Part shown: positions 1 to 7,682 of the stretch, in pieces
How the letters are laid out: every line of letters starts with the position of its first letter
Position numbering within the stretch: position 1 is the stretch's first letter
Assembly (NCBI GenBank): GCA_041655955.1
Contig: JBBAEN010000001.1
Location: 310,001 to 374,000 of the forward strand
Source: Micavibrio_A sp041655955
GTDB lineage: Bacteria; Pseudomonadota; Alphaproteobacteria; Micavibrionales; Micavibrionaceae
Direction: 5' to 3'
DNA: 64,000 bases
Notes under the pieces: generated by a model
Told to the model about the DNA's origin: nothing
What the model saw: the letters and a program-made list of their open reading frames with translations, nothing else
Database searches by the model: none
Position numbers and translations under genes: made by a program

Positions 1-1
1 G

Positions 2-157
2 ATTATCGCCATGACTGCCTATGCCATGCCGGGCGACCGCGAGAAATGCTTTGCGGCGGGCATGGACGAGCATATCGCAAAGCCCTTTGATCTGGCTGAT
101 CTTAAATCCAAAATAAATGCCTTGCTTCCGGCGGATAAGATTGCCCGGGACGTATAG
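2..157 (+). CDS. Response-regulator receiver domain, C-terminal end (partial)
   Basis: The reading frame enters from the left edge and stops at a TAG. The 51 visible residues read like the last third of a CheY-type receiver domain: the beta4 strand with IIAMTAYAMPGD, the G-MDEHIAKPF stretch carrying the conserved Lys-Pro, then the closing helix DLADLKSKINALL. The conserved lysine normally contacts the phosphoryl group on the receiver aspartate. The protein ends directly after the domain, so this is either a receiver at the C-terminus of a hybrid histidine kinase or a receiver-only protein; the upstream part needed to decide is outside the window. Confidence 0.85.
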   Translation: MIAMTAYAMPGDREKCFAAGMDEHIAKPFDLADLKSKINALLPADKIARDV

Positions 158-345
158 GAATAATCGGGCATAATATAGAAACGCACCGCCGAAAACCCAA
201 AACCCCGCGGCGGGAAAAAACGGCTCTGCCATACGATAAATGTAATCTCACGGAAGAGGCGGGCTATGGGCGGGCAAAACTGGCCGGCAAAACTGCGCCC
301 TTCAGCTGTGCGCCCCTTCAGGTGAAAGCGCCGCAGCGCAATTTA

Positions 346-389
346 TATAACGGCTTTTGATGGGGAGGCGCCGGAAAACTGCCGTTATA
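346..389. repeat. Inverted repeat upstream of the Cys-rich membrane protein
   Basis: The 9-base arms TATAACGGC (346-354) and GCCGTTATA (381-389) are perfect reverse complements. The 26-base centre contains the palindrome GGCGCC. The element ends about 40 bases before the ATG at 428. It could be an operator or a 5'-leader hairpin; no T-run follows it, so it is not an intrinsic terminator. The rest of the 158-427 gap shows nothing recognisable. Confidence 0.35.
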
Positions 390-427
390 CTATATCATTA
401 TCTTGATTTTCCGCGTTTAAATGGGCT

Positions 428-916
428 ATGTCATCCCCCATGAACGGCAAAATACAAAAATCCCTCTTTTGGGCGGTCATCATGACGGAGGCAAGCCATG
501 TGTTTTGCTGTGTCTTCCCGACCCTGTTCAGCCTGATCGGCCTACTTGCGGGGCTTGGGATGATTGCGACTTTACCGCCTTCGATGGTTGCCTTGCACGC
601 TTTTATGCATGAATGGGAAGTCCCGATGATTATCGGCTCCGGCATTGTGCTGACGCTCGGATGGGCTGCGCTGTGGTATGGCGGGCGGATTGACTGCCAC
701 TCGACCGGCTGCGACCACGGAACATGCGTGCCGCGGCAGAAGAGGGCGCATCTGGCCATGAAAATCGCATCTGTGCTTTTTGTGGTTAATGTCCTTGTTT
801 ACAGCCTTATACACCGCACGGACGATGCGGCAATCCCGCAGCCCGTAATGCAAGGGGCAGAGCAAACCAGCCATGGCGGAAACGGCGCTTTCGGCCATGA
901 AGGGCATGAACATTGA
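428..916 (+). CDS. Cys/His-rich small integral membrane protein, unknown function
   Basis: The 162-residue protein has about three hydrophobic segments (roughly residues 22-48, 66-86 and 110-128). A Cys pair lies at the start of the first (HVFCCVFP). A Cys/His loop lies between the second and third (DCHSTGCDHGTC), and the C-terminal tail is His-rich (HGG..GHEGHEH). Clustered Cys and His next to membrane helices suggest metal handling, loosely like MerC-type or other metal-related membrane proteins, but I do not recognise a named family. The ATG at 428 has no clear ribosome site; an in-frame ATG at 485 would give a shorter protein that keeps all helices. It stands alone, followed after 60 bases by the helicase gene. 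Confidence 0.7.
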   Translation: MSSPMNGKIQKSLFWAVIMTEASHVFCCVFPTLFSLIGLLAGLGMIATLPPSMVALHAFMHEWEVPMIIGSGIVLTLGWAALWYGGRIDCHSTGCDHGTCVPRQKRAHLAMKIASVLFVVNVLVYSLIHRTDDAAIPQPVMQGAEQTSHGGNGAFGHEGHEH

Positions 917-976
917 TAATTCCTTGCGCTTCCGGCATGAAACCTGCTAAACACGCGCCAGAACTTGGGAAAACCT

Positions 977-2368
977 ATGAAATTTGAAGATCTCGGATTG
1001 AGCCCTGAAACACTCAGGGCCGTCACTGAAAAGGGCTACGAAACACCCACGCCGATCCAGGAAAAAGCCATTCCGGTCATTATGATGGCGCGGGATGTGG
1101 TCGGCCTTGCCCAGACGGGGACGGGCAAGACGGCGGGCTTTACCCTGCCCATGATCGACGCCTTGTCGGGTGGCCGCGCGCGCATGCGCATGCCGCGCTC
1201 GCTGGTGCTGGAGCCGACGCGCGAGCTGGCGGCGCAGGTCGCTGAAAACTTTAAAACCTATGGAAAATATCATAAGCTTTCCATGGCGCTGCTCGTCGGC
1301 GGCGAATCCATGGGCGACCAGACGAAGCTGCTCGATAAGGGCGTGGACGTCCTTATCGCGACGCCGGGCCGCCTGCTCGATCTGTTCGGGCGCGGCGCGA
1401 TTTTGCTTAATGACATCCGCATCCTTGTCATCGACGAAGCGGACAGGATGCTCGATATGGGCTTTGTTCCGGATATCGAGAAAATCGTTTCCCTGATCCC
1501 GCCGCACCGCCAGACATTGCTGTTTTCCGCCACAATGCCGCCGGAAATCAAGCGGCTCACCGAAAAATTCCTGTCCAACCCAAAGGAAATCAGCGTATCG
1601 CCGCCGGCAACGACGGCCACGACCGTGGAGCAGTTTTTGGTTCACACGACGCCGCGCGACAAGAAAAAAATTCTGGCGCGTATCATTCGTAAAGAAGAGC
1701 CGAAGAACGCCTTTATCTTCCTGAACCGTAAACGCGACATTGGCGAGCTTGCCTCTTTCCTGAAAAAACAGGGTTATGACGCGGCTCCGCTCCATGGCGA
1801 CATGGTTCAGGCGGCCCGCACCAAAACCTTGCAGGATTTCCGCGAAGGGCGGCTTAAATTGCTGGTTTGCAGCGACGTTGCGGCGAGGGGGCTTGATATT
1901 TCGGGCGTTTCCCATGTTTTCAACTATGACGCCCCGATGAGCCCCGATGATTACGTTCACCGTATTGGCCGGACGGGCCGCGCCGGACAGAGCGGGCGGG
2001 CATGGATGCTTGCTACGGATCTGGATGAAAAATATCTCGCAAATATCGAAAAACTCATAAAAAAGCCGATACCTGTTTATCAATTCGATAAAACGGATGG
2101 TGCGGATGACCCGCAAGATTCGGGTCATGGCGACGCAGAGGAAAAAGCCCCCTCAAGGGCGCGCGGCGGCGCACGTGCGCGCAGGGCGTCGCCATCATCG
2201 CGCTCTTCCCGTACAGAGGATCTTGACGCGCCGGCAGCGGCCCGTGACCTGGCGAAAAAAGCCCCGCTTGCGGCGCAATCCCGTCCGGCCAGAACGCCGG
2301 AAAAGGACGACCTCAATGCGCCGGGGCCGGGGTTCGGCGATGACGTGCCCGCTTTCTTCAAGCGTTAA
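977..2368 (+). CDS. rhlE: DEAD-box RNA helicase, RhlE type
   Basis: This ATP-dependent RNA helicase of the cytosol belongs to the RhlE/DeaD group used in ribosome assembly and RNA turnover. In order it shows the Q motif (TPIQEKAIP, about residue 25), Walker A AQTGTGKT (about 47), PTRELA, the DEAD box in VIDEADRMLDMGF, SAT, ARGLD and HRIGRTGRAG, so both RecA-like domains are complete. After about residue 370 there is a basic, Ala/Arg/Ser-rich tail of about 90 residues with no fold, typical of RhlE proteins and likely to bind RNA. The ATG at 977 is preferred because GGGA lies just before it; an in-frame TTG at 965 would add four residues. Length (463 aa) is normal. Confidence 0.95.
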   Translation: MKFEDLGLSPETLRAVTEKGYETPTPIQEKAIPVIMMARDVVGLAQTGTGKTAGFTLPMIDALSGGRARMRMPRSLVLEPTRELAAQVAENFKTYGKYHKLSMALLVGGESMGDQTKLLDKGVDVLIATPGRLLDLFGRGAILLNDIRILVIDEADRMLDMGFVPDIEKIVSLIPPHRQTLLFSATMPPEIKRLTEKFLSNPKEISVSPPATTATTVEQFLVHTTPRDKKKILARIIRKEEPKNAFIFLNRKRDIGELASFLKKQGYDAAPLHGDMVQAARTKTLQDFREGRLKLLVCSDVAARGLDISGVSHVFNYDAPMSPDDYVHRIGRTGRAGQSGRAWMLATDLDEKYLANIEKLIKKPIPVYQFDKTDGADDPQDSGHGDAEEKAPSRARGGARARRASPSSRSSRTEDLDAPAAARDLAKKAPLAAQSRPARTPEKDDLNAPGPGFGDDVPAFFKR

Positions 2369-2408
2369 AAAACCTCAGTCCGGACGCGATTTATTGCCTT
2401 CTGGAATC

Positions 2409-2436
2409 TTGACCTTTCCCGCATTTTCTCTAATGA
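2409..2436 (+). promoter_or_regulatory. Putative sigma-70-type promoter for lptD
   Basis: TTGACC (2409-2414) is followed after 16 bases by TAATGA (2431-2436), a good -35 with a moderate -10. The pair lies about 55 bases upstream of the proposed lptD start at 2490. A 7-base inverted repeat CTGGAAT/ATTCCAG (2401-2407 and 2450-2456) flanks it. This is a prediction from consensus only. Confidence 0.4.
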
Positions 2437-2489
2437 TTGGAAACACATAATTCCAGTTTGCCCATTCTAGTCCATACGGGAGAAGGCCC

Positions 2490-4754
2490 ATTTTATCCGC
2501 GTACCGGTTTTGTCTGTTAGCCGCCACGATTCTATCGGGTGCAGCCATGCTGTGGCCGTATCCTGTGTTTGCGGCTTCGGTCGATGGCGGTGCAGGCGCG
2601 GTTTTTCCGGCGCCGGAGGCTGGCGCAGAGGAAAAAAACAAACAGCCAATCGATCTGGAGGCCGAAACGGTTATCCATGACGAGCTGTCCCAGACGGTTT
2701 CCGCGAAGGGGAATGTCGAACTTGTCCAGGCAGGGCGGATCGTCAAGGCCGATGCCATATCCTATAATCTTCAAACCGACCGGGTGCGGGCGACCGGCAA
2801 TGTCGTCCTGACGGAAGAAGACGGCACGACCTATTTTGCCGATGACGTCGAACTGACGCAGGATATGAAAGAGGGGTTTGTGCAAAGCCTGCTTATTCTC
2901 CTCACCGACGGATCGCGCTTTACGGCGCGCGAAGGTACGCGAAGCGGCGGGACGGTCGTCGAGTTGAAACAGGCCAGCTATACGCCGTGCGAGCCGTGCA
3001 GGGAAGATCCGGCCAAGCCGCCTTTATGGCAGATCAGGGCGCGCGAAGTCGTCCATGACGAAGCGGACGCGCGGATTAAATACCGCGACGCGTGGTTTGA
3101 ATTTGCGGGCGTGCCGCTCGCTTATACGCCTTATTTTTCGCACACGGATGGGTCGGTCGAACAAAAGAGCGGGCTTTTAACGCCGAAATTCGGTTTCGAC
3201 AGCGAGCTTGGCGCGGCCTATCAGCAGGAATATTACTGGGCCATCGCGCCGGACAAGGATGTGACTCTCGGCGCCATCGTCGCGACGGACGTCAATCCAG
3301 TGGCTTTGGCGGAATACCGGCAGCGCTTTGACAATGCCGCCGTCAAATTCAACGCCAGCGTGACCAATTCCGACCGTATCGACAATGTCGGCGGGCAGGG
3401 CAAGGTGGTCGAAGATGAATGGCGCGGCCATATTTTCGGCAGGGGCCAGTGGGATATGAGCGATAAATGGCGCTCCGGCTTTGACATTGCCCTGGCTTCG
3501 GACGACCAATATCTGCGCCAGTATAATATCGATTCAGAAGATATTCTTGAAAACGAGCTTTATGTCGAACGGTTCGACGGGCGTGATTACATGGTCGGGC
3601 GCGTCCTTGCCTTTCAGGATGTGCGCGTCAGCAACCGCCGCGTCGATCAGCCGGGCGTATTGCCGGAAGTCATCGCCTCTTTTTACGGCGATCCGAACGG
3701 CTTGCTCGGCGGGCGCTGGAGCGGGGAGCTTTCCGCGCTCGGCCTGATGCGGGAGGGAAGCGGGCAGGATATGATGCGCGGCTCCGCCGAGCTGGACTGG
3801 CAAAGGCGGCTCATCAGCCGTTTCGGTATGGTCAACAAGATCGATGCGATGGTGCGCGGCGATGTCTATAATATCAGCGACCGGAATATGGCGCTCGCCA
3901 ACCCGCCGGACTCGACCTATACGCGCGGCTTTGCGCAGGCAAGCTGGGAGGCAAGCTATCCGTTCGTAAAACGCTTCGACACGTCGCAAATGATCGTGGC
4001 GCCCGTTGCCGCGCTTACCGCCGGAACCAAGGTGAGTTCCAACGGCACGATCCCGAACGAGGATTCACAAGACTTTACACTCGACGCTTCCAATCTTTTC
4101 GAACGCAACCGTTTTCCGGGGCATGATTTGATAGAGGACGGAAGCCGGGTGACTTACGGGCTCAGGACGGGGCTTTACACCGACAAGGGCAACCGCGGCG
4201 AGGTCTTTTTGGGCCAGAGCTACCGTTTGACGGACGATACCAACCCGTTCCCGCAAGGCTCCGGCCTCTCCGAACAGGCATCGGATTATGTCGGGCATAT
4301 TGCTGTTTCAACGGGGCAGGAACTTAATCTCGATTACCGCTTTCAATTGTCCGAAGATGATTTTAGCGCGCAGCGGCATGAGGTCGATGCTTATTCCACT
4401 CTCGGCAGGTTTTCGCTCGGTACGCGGTATTTCTACAGCAAGGGGCTTGGCGGCACCGACCTTGACGCCGCGCGTGAGCAAATTCAGGGCTCCATGCGCT
4501 ACCGCTTTTATGATGACTGGCATGTTTTCGCCTCGGCATGGTACGATCTTGGCGAAAATAAAGGGCTTCGCAGCGCGTCCTATGGAATCGATTATACCGG
4601 GCAATGTCTGGATTTCACCCTGACGACACAGCGGACGCTGACGCGGGATTATACCGGCGACAGCGGCACCGAAATTATGTTCAGGATCGGCCTTAAAAAC
4701 CTTGGGGAGTTCCAGAGTTCGGGCATCGGAATTGGCGGAGGACAAGATGATTAA
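2490..4754 (+). CDS. lptD: LPS-assembly outer membrane protein LptD
   Basis: LptD forms, with LptE, the outer-membrane barrel that inserts lipopolysaccharide into the outer leaflet. An OstA/LptA-like beta-jellyroll lies near the N-terminus (SAKGNVELVQAGR, RATGNVVLTEEDG). It is followed by the paired cysteines CEPC and the LptD-typical PYFSHTDGSV..GLLTPKFG segment, then about 500 residues of beta-barrel. The first ATG (2547) would start inside the signal peptide. The open frame upstream (from 2451) encodes a good signal sequence (YRFCLLAATILSGAA, cleavage after VFA) but has no ATG, GTG or TTG. An ATT at 2490 follows GGGAGAAGG and gives 754 aa, so I chose it; CTG at 2514 is the alternative. It stands alone, without lptE, surA or pdxA beside it. 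Confidence 0.85.
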   Translation: MLSAYRFCLLAATILSGAAMLWPYPVFAASVDGGAGAVFPAPEAGAEEKNKQPIDLEAETVIHDELSQTVSAKGNVELVQAGRIVKADAISYNLQTDRVRATGNVVLTEEDGTTYFADDVELTQDMKEGFVQSLLILLTDGSRFTAREGTRSGGTVVELKQASYTPCEPCREDPAKPPLWQIRAREVVHDEADARIKYRDAWFEFAGVPLAYTPYFSHTDGSVEQKSGLLTPKFGFDSELGAAYQQEYYWAIAPDKDVTLGAIVATDVNPVALAEYRQRFDNAAVKFNASVTNSDRIDNVGGQGKVVEDEWRGHIFGRGQWDMSDKWRSGFDIALASDDQYLRQYNIDSEDILENELYVERFDGRDYMVGRVLAFQDVRVSNRRVDQPGVLPEVIASFYGDPNGLLGGRWSGELSALGLMREGSGQDMMRGSAELDWQRRLISRFGMVNKIDAMVRGDVYNISDRNMALANPPDSTYTRGFAQASWEASYPFVKRFDTSQMIVAPVAALTAGTKVSSNGTIPNEDSQDFTLDASNLFERNRFPGHDLIEDGSRVTYGLRTGLYTDKGNRGEVFLGQSYRLTDDTNPFPQGSGLSEQASDYVGHIAVSTGQELNLDYRFQLSEDDFSAQRHEVDAYSTLGRFSLGTRYFYSKGLGGTDLDAAREQIQGSMRYRFYDDWHVFASAWYDLGENKGLRSASYGIDYTGQCLDFTLTTQRTLTRDYTGDSGTEIMFRIGLKNLGEFQSSGIGIGGGQDD

Positions 4755-4825
4755 CGGCTCCCCGCGGGGCTTGTCCCTTTTGGCCGGAATGATATAGTTT
4801 TTGGATATTCAGGACATAACCAACC

Positions 4826-5548
4826 ATGATGATAAATAACTATAATCCCCATAACCGTTATCGCGAGCGTGCGCAGCAGCGTATGACGAGTATGATCAGC
4901 ATGCTCATCGTGATAGCGCTTTCCGCCTGCGTTGGATTTTGGGTCGGGAAACAATATGGCGTCGAGCAGAATATCTCCTTGAAGGAGAATGTCGAAAACC
5001 TGACCAAGGAGCGCAACCTGTTGCAGGCGAACGTGACGGAGCTGCGCGCGGAAGCCCAAACCGCCAATACGCGGTATGAGCAGATCAAGGCCGAATATAA
5101 CGCCATCCTTCCCGAAGGGCCGATGCAGGATCTGACAAGGCTTGTGCGCGAACAGGTGGATCAGGGGATGGCGCCCGAAAGACTGGCTTTCGTCATCAAA
5201 TCCGCGCGCCCGCCGACGGGCTGTACCGAGCCGGAAAATAAACGCTTTATCGTATCGACGCCAAGCTATACCGGCCCGGATTCCAGCGTATCGGTTGCTG
5301 ACGGCGCAATCATCATCACCGCCAAGGGCGTATCGGCGAGCAATAAGAGCGGCCAGCCCGAAGCATGGTTTGACCCCTCGCAGCCGATCGAGGTCACTTT
5401 TAAGGCCGGCAGTGAACAGGATGTAAAAAAAGGGATGTTTCCTATCCGTCATTCCGTCGTTTCGGGCGGGCGTGAATACCGTTTCACTGTCGAGGAAGGC
5501 GCCAAGTCTTTCGCCCGTATCATCTACGATTCTTGCGCCTATCCGTAA
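4826..5548 (+). CDS. Membrane-anchored coiled-coil protein, unknown function
   Basis: The 240-residue protein has a short basic N-terminus, one hydrophobic helix (about residues 29-48, ISMLIVIALSACVGFWVG), and a predicted coiled coil (about 58-95, rich in Glu, Asn, Leu and Lys) that would lie in the periplasm. A beta-rich globular part with no motif I recognise follows. A weak AGGA lies 12 bases before the ATG. It begins about 70 bases after lptD on the same strand, but there is no sign of function. No family assignment is made. Confidence 0.7.
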   Translation: MMINNYNPHNRYRERAQQRMTSMISMLIVIALSACVGFWVGKQYGVEQNISLKENVENLTKERNLLQANVTELRAEAQTANTRYEQIKAEYNAILPEGPMQDLTRLVREQVDQGMAPERLAFVIKSARPPTGCTEPENKRFIVSTPSYTGPDSSVSVADGAIIITAKGVSASNKSGQPEAWFDPSQPIEVTFKAGSEQDVKKGMFPIRHSVVSGGREYRFTVEEGAKSFARIIYDSCAYP

Positions 5549-5729
5549 GCCGCTCCGCCTATTCAAGCATTGCATCTCATCAACGCGTGCGAAAATCCGC
5601 GCGGGGGGGCTGTCTGTTTCTTGCGGTTTTTCTTGCCATTTTCCGGCATGGGCCGGGCCGGTTTTGGGCGGGCTGGCACCCGCCCGCATGGGCATGCGCC
5701 TCTATGGCCTACAGGCTTTTTTTAGGGTG

Positions 5730-7667
5730 TTATTCAGCCGGAAGAAAACCGACTGTGCCGGGCGGCGGGGGCTGACCTTCTTCGGAATAGAAAAGGGAGC
5801 GTATGTTGCCGTCCAGCCTGATATAATTCTGGCGCATCATGGAAGGGGGGATTTTAAAATAATTCTGCAAGGCTGTCGCCAGTTCCTCGCTGGTTTCCAG
5901 CGAGCCGCGCAGATCGAACGTATCGGGATAAAGCAGTGCGTTGCCTGAAAGGCTTGGCTCGCCGTTCATTTGAAGCGCGATAACAAAGGGCAGCGGCCCG
6001 CCTACAAATCTTTTTGCGGCATCGAAATCAAGCGTCATACGAAACATGCCGGCATTGACAAGCGCGTCGCGGATCACTTTCTGATGGCCGGTGGCCTCTT
6101 CGATATAATCGAGCAGCATACCAAGATTTTGTCCTGACAGGACGGACTGGAACGACGCCGTATCGCCGGGCTTGAGATAGTCGGCGGTGAAGAGGACATC
6201 CGGCATTCCCGAAAGGCCGGAGCGAACAATCACATTATTGCTGCCGTCATTATGGGATGCGATGAGGGAAAGATTATGCAGCGGCACGTTCATAAGATTT
6301 GCGCTACCCGCTTCCAGCTGTGTTTCGATACTATGGCGGCCATCGGTGAGATTTGCGCCGATCCAGCCGTTAAAGCGCGAAATGCGCAGCGGCCCCATAT
6401 TCAGCCGCCCGTCCACCAGTTCCGCCGCAAGGTCGAGATTGCCGTTTTTATCCAGCGTGCCAGTCCAGTCGCTTTTGAAGCCGAGCTGATATTGCTCGGA
6501 ATGGATGGAGGCGCGGATTGTCCGCACGCTGTCCGTACCGCCGGTATCGACAGAGGCATCCATGGTCAGGCGCAGCTCGCCCACATCCGTGGTTACGTCG
6601 AGCGTCACGCCGCCCAGCGTAATCCGGTAATCCGGCAGGGTGAGCAGGGATTGCATCAGCTTTTTAAAACCGGGCGCGAGATTGGTCGAATCCCGCCCGA
6701 TATGGATGCCGGACAGGCTCATGCCCTTCAGCGTCCCATGCAGCAGGAAGGACGGCCAGCTTAAATCAGCGTGAAGCAATTTGATTTCATCAAAGCCGAA
6801 TTGATCAAGCTTGATGTCGTGCGCTTCGATGGCGGAAGAGCTGATGGATATCTCATGGATGCGCGCCTGCGGGTAGCCCGCGCCGCGCAATTTATCTTCC
6901 ATCTTTGCCCTGGCGATTTCCGGAAGCTGCAGGAAAGCGAAACAAGCGAGCAGGAGCGGTGCGAGGATGAGCAGGCCGTAAAATGCCTTACGGGGCGAGA
7001 TAAGCGCCCCCATGCCCGAAAGGCGGGGGAAAGCAGGGCGTGCGCCGGAGAATTTTTTGCCGGTTTTTTGCGGGCTGTCCGGAGAAGACACGGATTCAAA
7101 AGGAGCTTCCGCTCCAAGTGCTTCGCCCGTTCGCTCTGTCTGGGGATCTTGCGCGGCGGCGGAAGCATGACCCGCCGTTTCGGGCCGGCTATCCGCGGCC
7201 TCAAGGGGGGCGCTTGCCCCGTCATTCCGCGGTGGAGGAGCAGGTGCGGGCGGCGCTTCTTCCGCCAGCAGGGCTGCCTCCAAGGGGGCTTCGGGCGGGG
7301 CAACAGGCGGGATCGTATGAGAGGGCGGCTGATGGGAAGGCGGCGGAGCGCCTGCGGGCGGTTCCGGCTCTTCCGGCTTTGTCTGTATTGGCGCCACACC
7401 GGTATCTGCCCCCATGGGGGTATGTCCGGGGTCTTCCGGCGGCAGGGGCGTCTGGATTTTCTCCATGGGGGCGTCTTCCCATTCCAGCACGACATCCTCA
7501 TCCATATACATATAGATTTCCGGATCCATGTCGAATTCGGTTTCCTCATCGGGAGGAAAGGCGGAAGAATCCGTTCCGCCTGCAAACGGCGCGGCGGAAC
7601 CGCCCGGAGAAATATCCGTGCGTTTATCGTCTTCGTCGTCTTTATCTGGCCGGTTTGGATCGCTCAT
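5730..7667 (-). CDS. Large Pro-rich single-pass membrane protein, AsmA/YdbH-like periplasmic domain
   Basis: The 645-residue protein starts with about 220 residues of low-complexity acidic and Pro/Ala-rich sequence. A single transmembrane helix follows (about 228-249, FYGLLILAPLLLACFAFLQL), then about 390 residues of beta-rich domain with repeating strand patterns (IHEISISSSAIEAHDIKLDQ, LSWPSFLLHGTLKGMSLSGIHI). This pattern resembles YdbH/AsmA-like proteins that span the periplasm and move or buffer phospholipids; the match is by eye and not certain. The long cytosolic Pro-rich region is unusual for that group. It lies 15 bases downstream of parE on the same strand and is probably cotranscribed with it. 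Confidence 0.65.
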   Translation of the reverse strand: MSDPNRPDKDDEDDKRTDISPGGSAAPFAGGTDSSAFPPDEETEFDMDPEIYMYMDEDVVLEWEDAPMEKIQTPLPPEDPGHTPMGADTGVAPIQTKPEEPEPPAGAPPPSHQPPSHTIPPVAPPEAPLEAALLAEEAPPAPAPPPRNDGASAPLEAADSRPETAGHASAAAQDPQTERTGEALGAEAPFESVSSPDSPQKTGKKFSGARPAFPRLSGMGALISPRKAFYGLLILAPLLLACFAFLQLPEIARAKMEDKLRGAGYPQARIHEISISSSAIEAHDIKLDQFGFDEIKLLHADLSWPSFLLHGTLKGMSLSGIHIGRDSTNLAPGFKKLMQSLLTLPDYRITLGGVTLDVTTDVGELRLTMDASVDTGGTDSVRTIRASIHSEQYQLGFKSDWTGTLDKNGNLDLAAELVDGRLNMGPLRISRFNGWIGANLTDGRHSIETQLEAGSANLMNVPLHNLSLIASHNDGSNNVIVRSGLSGMPDVLFTADYLKPGDTASFQSVLSGQNLGMLLDYIEEATGHQKVIRDALVNAGMFRMTLDFDAAKRFVGGPLPFVIALQMNGEPSLSGNALLYPDTFDLRGSLETSEELATALQNYFKIPPSMMRQNYIRLDGNIRSLFYSEEGQPPPPGTVGFLPAE

Positions 7668-7682
7668 GCTGGTTCAGGACTG

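Noticed and set aside
947..2128. Long open frame (393 codons) on the minus strand opposite the helicase gene
   Set aside because: It mirrors the codon structure of rhlE, has no ribosome site and no recognisable domain; rhlE is certain.
5660..5690. GC hairpin (GGGCGGG/CCCGCCC) as terminator between convergent genes
   Set aside because: No T-tract follows on either strand.
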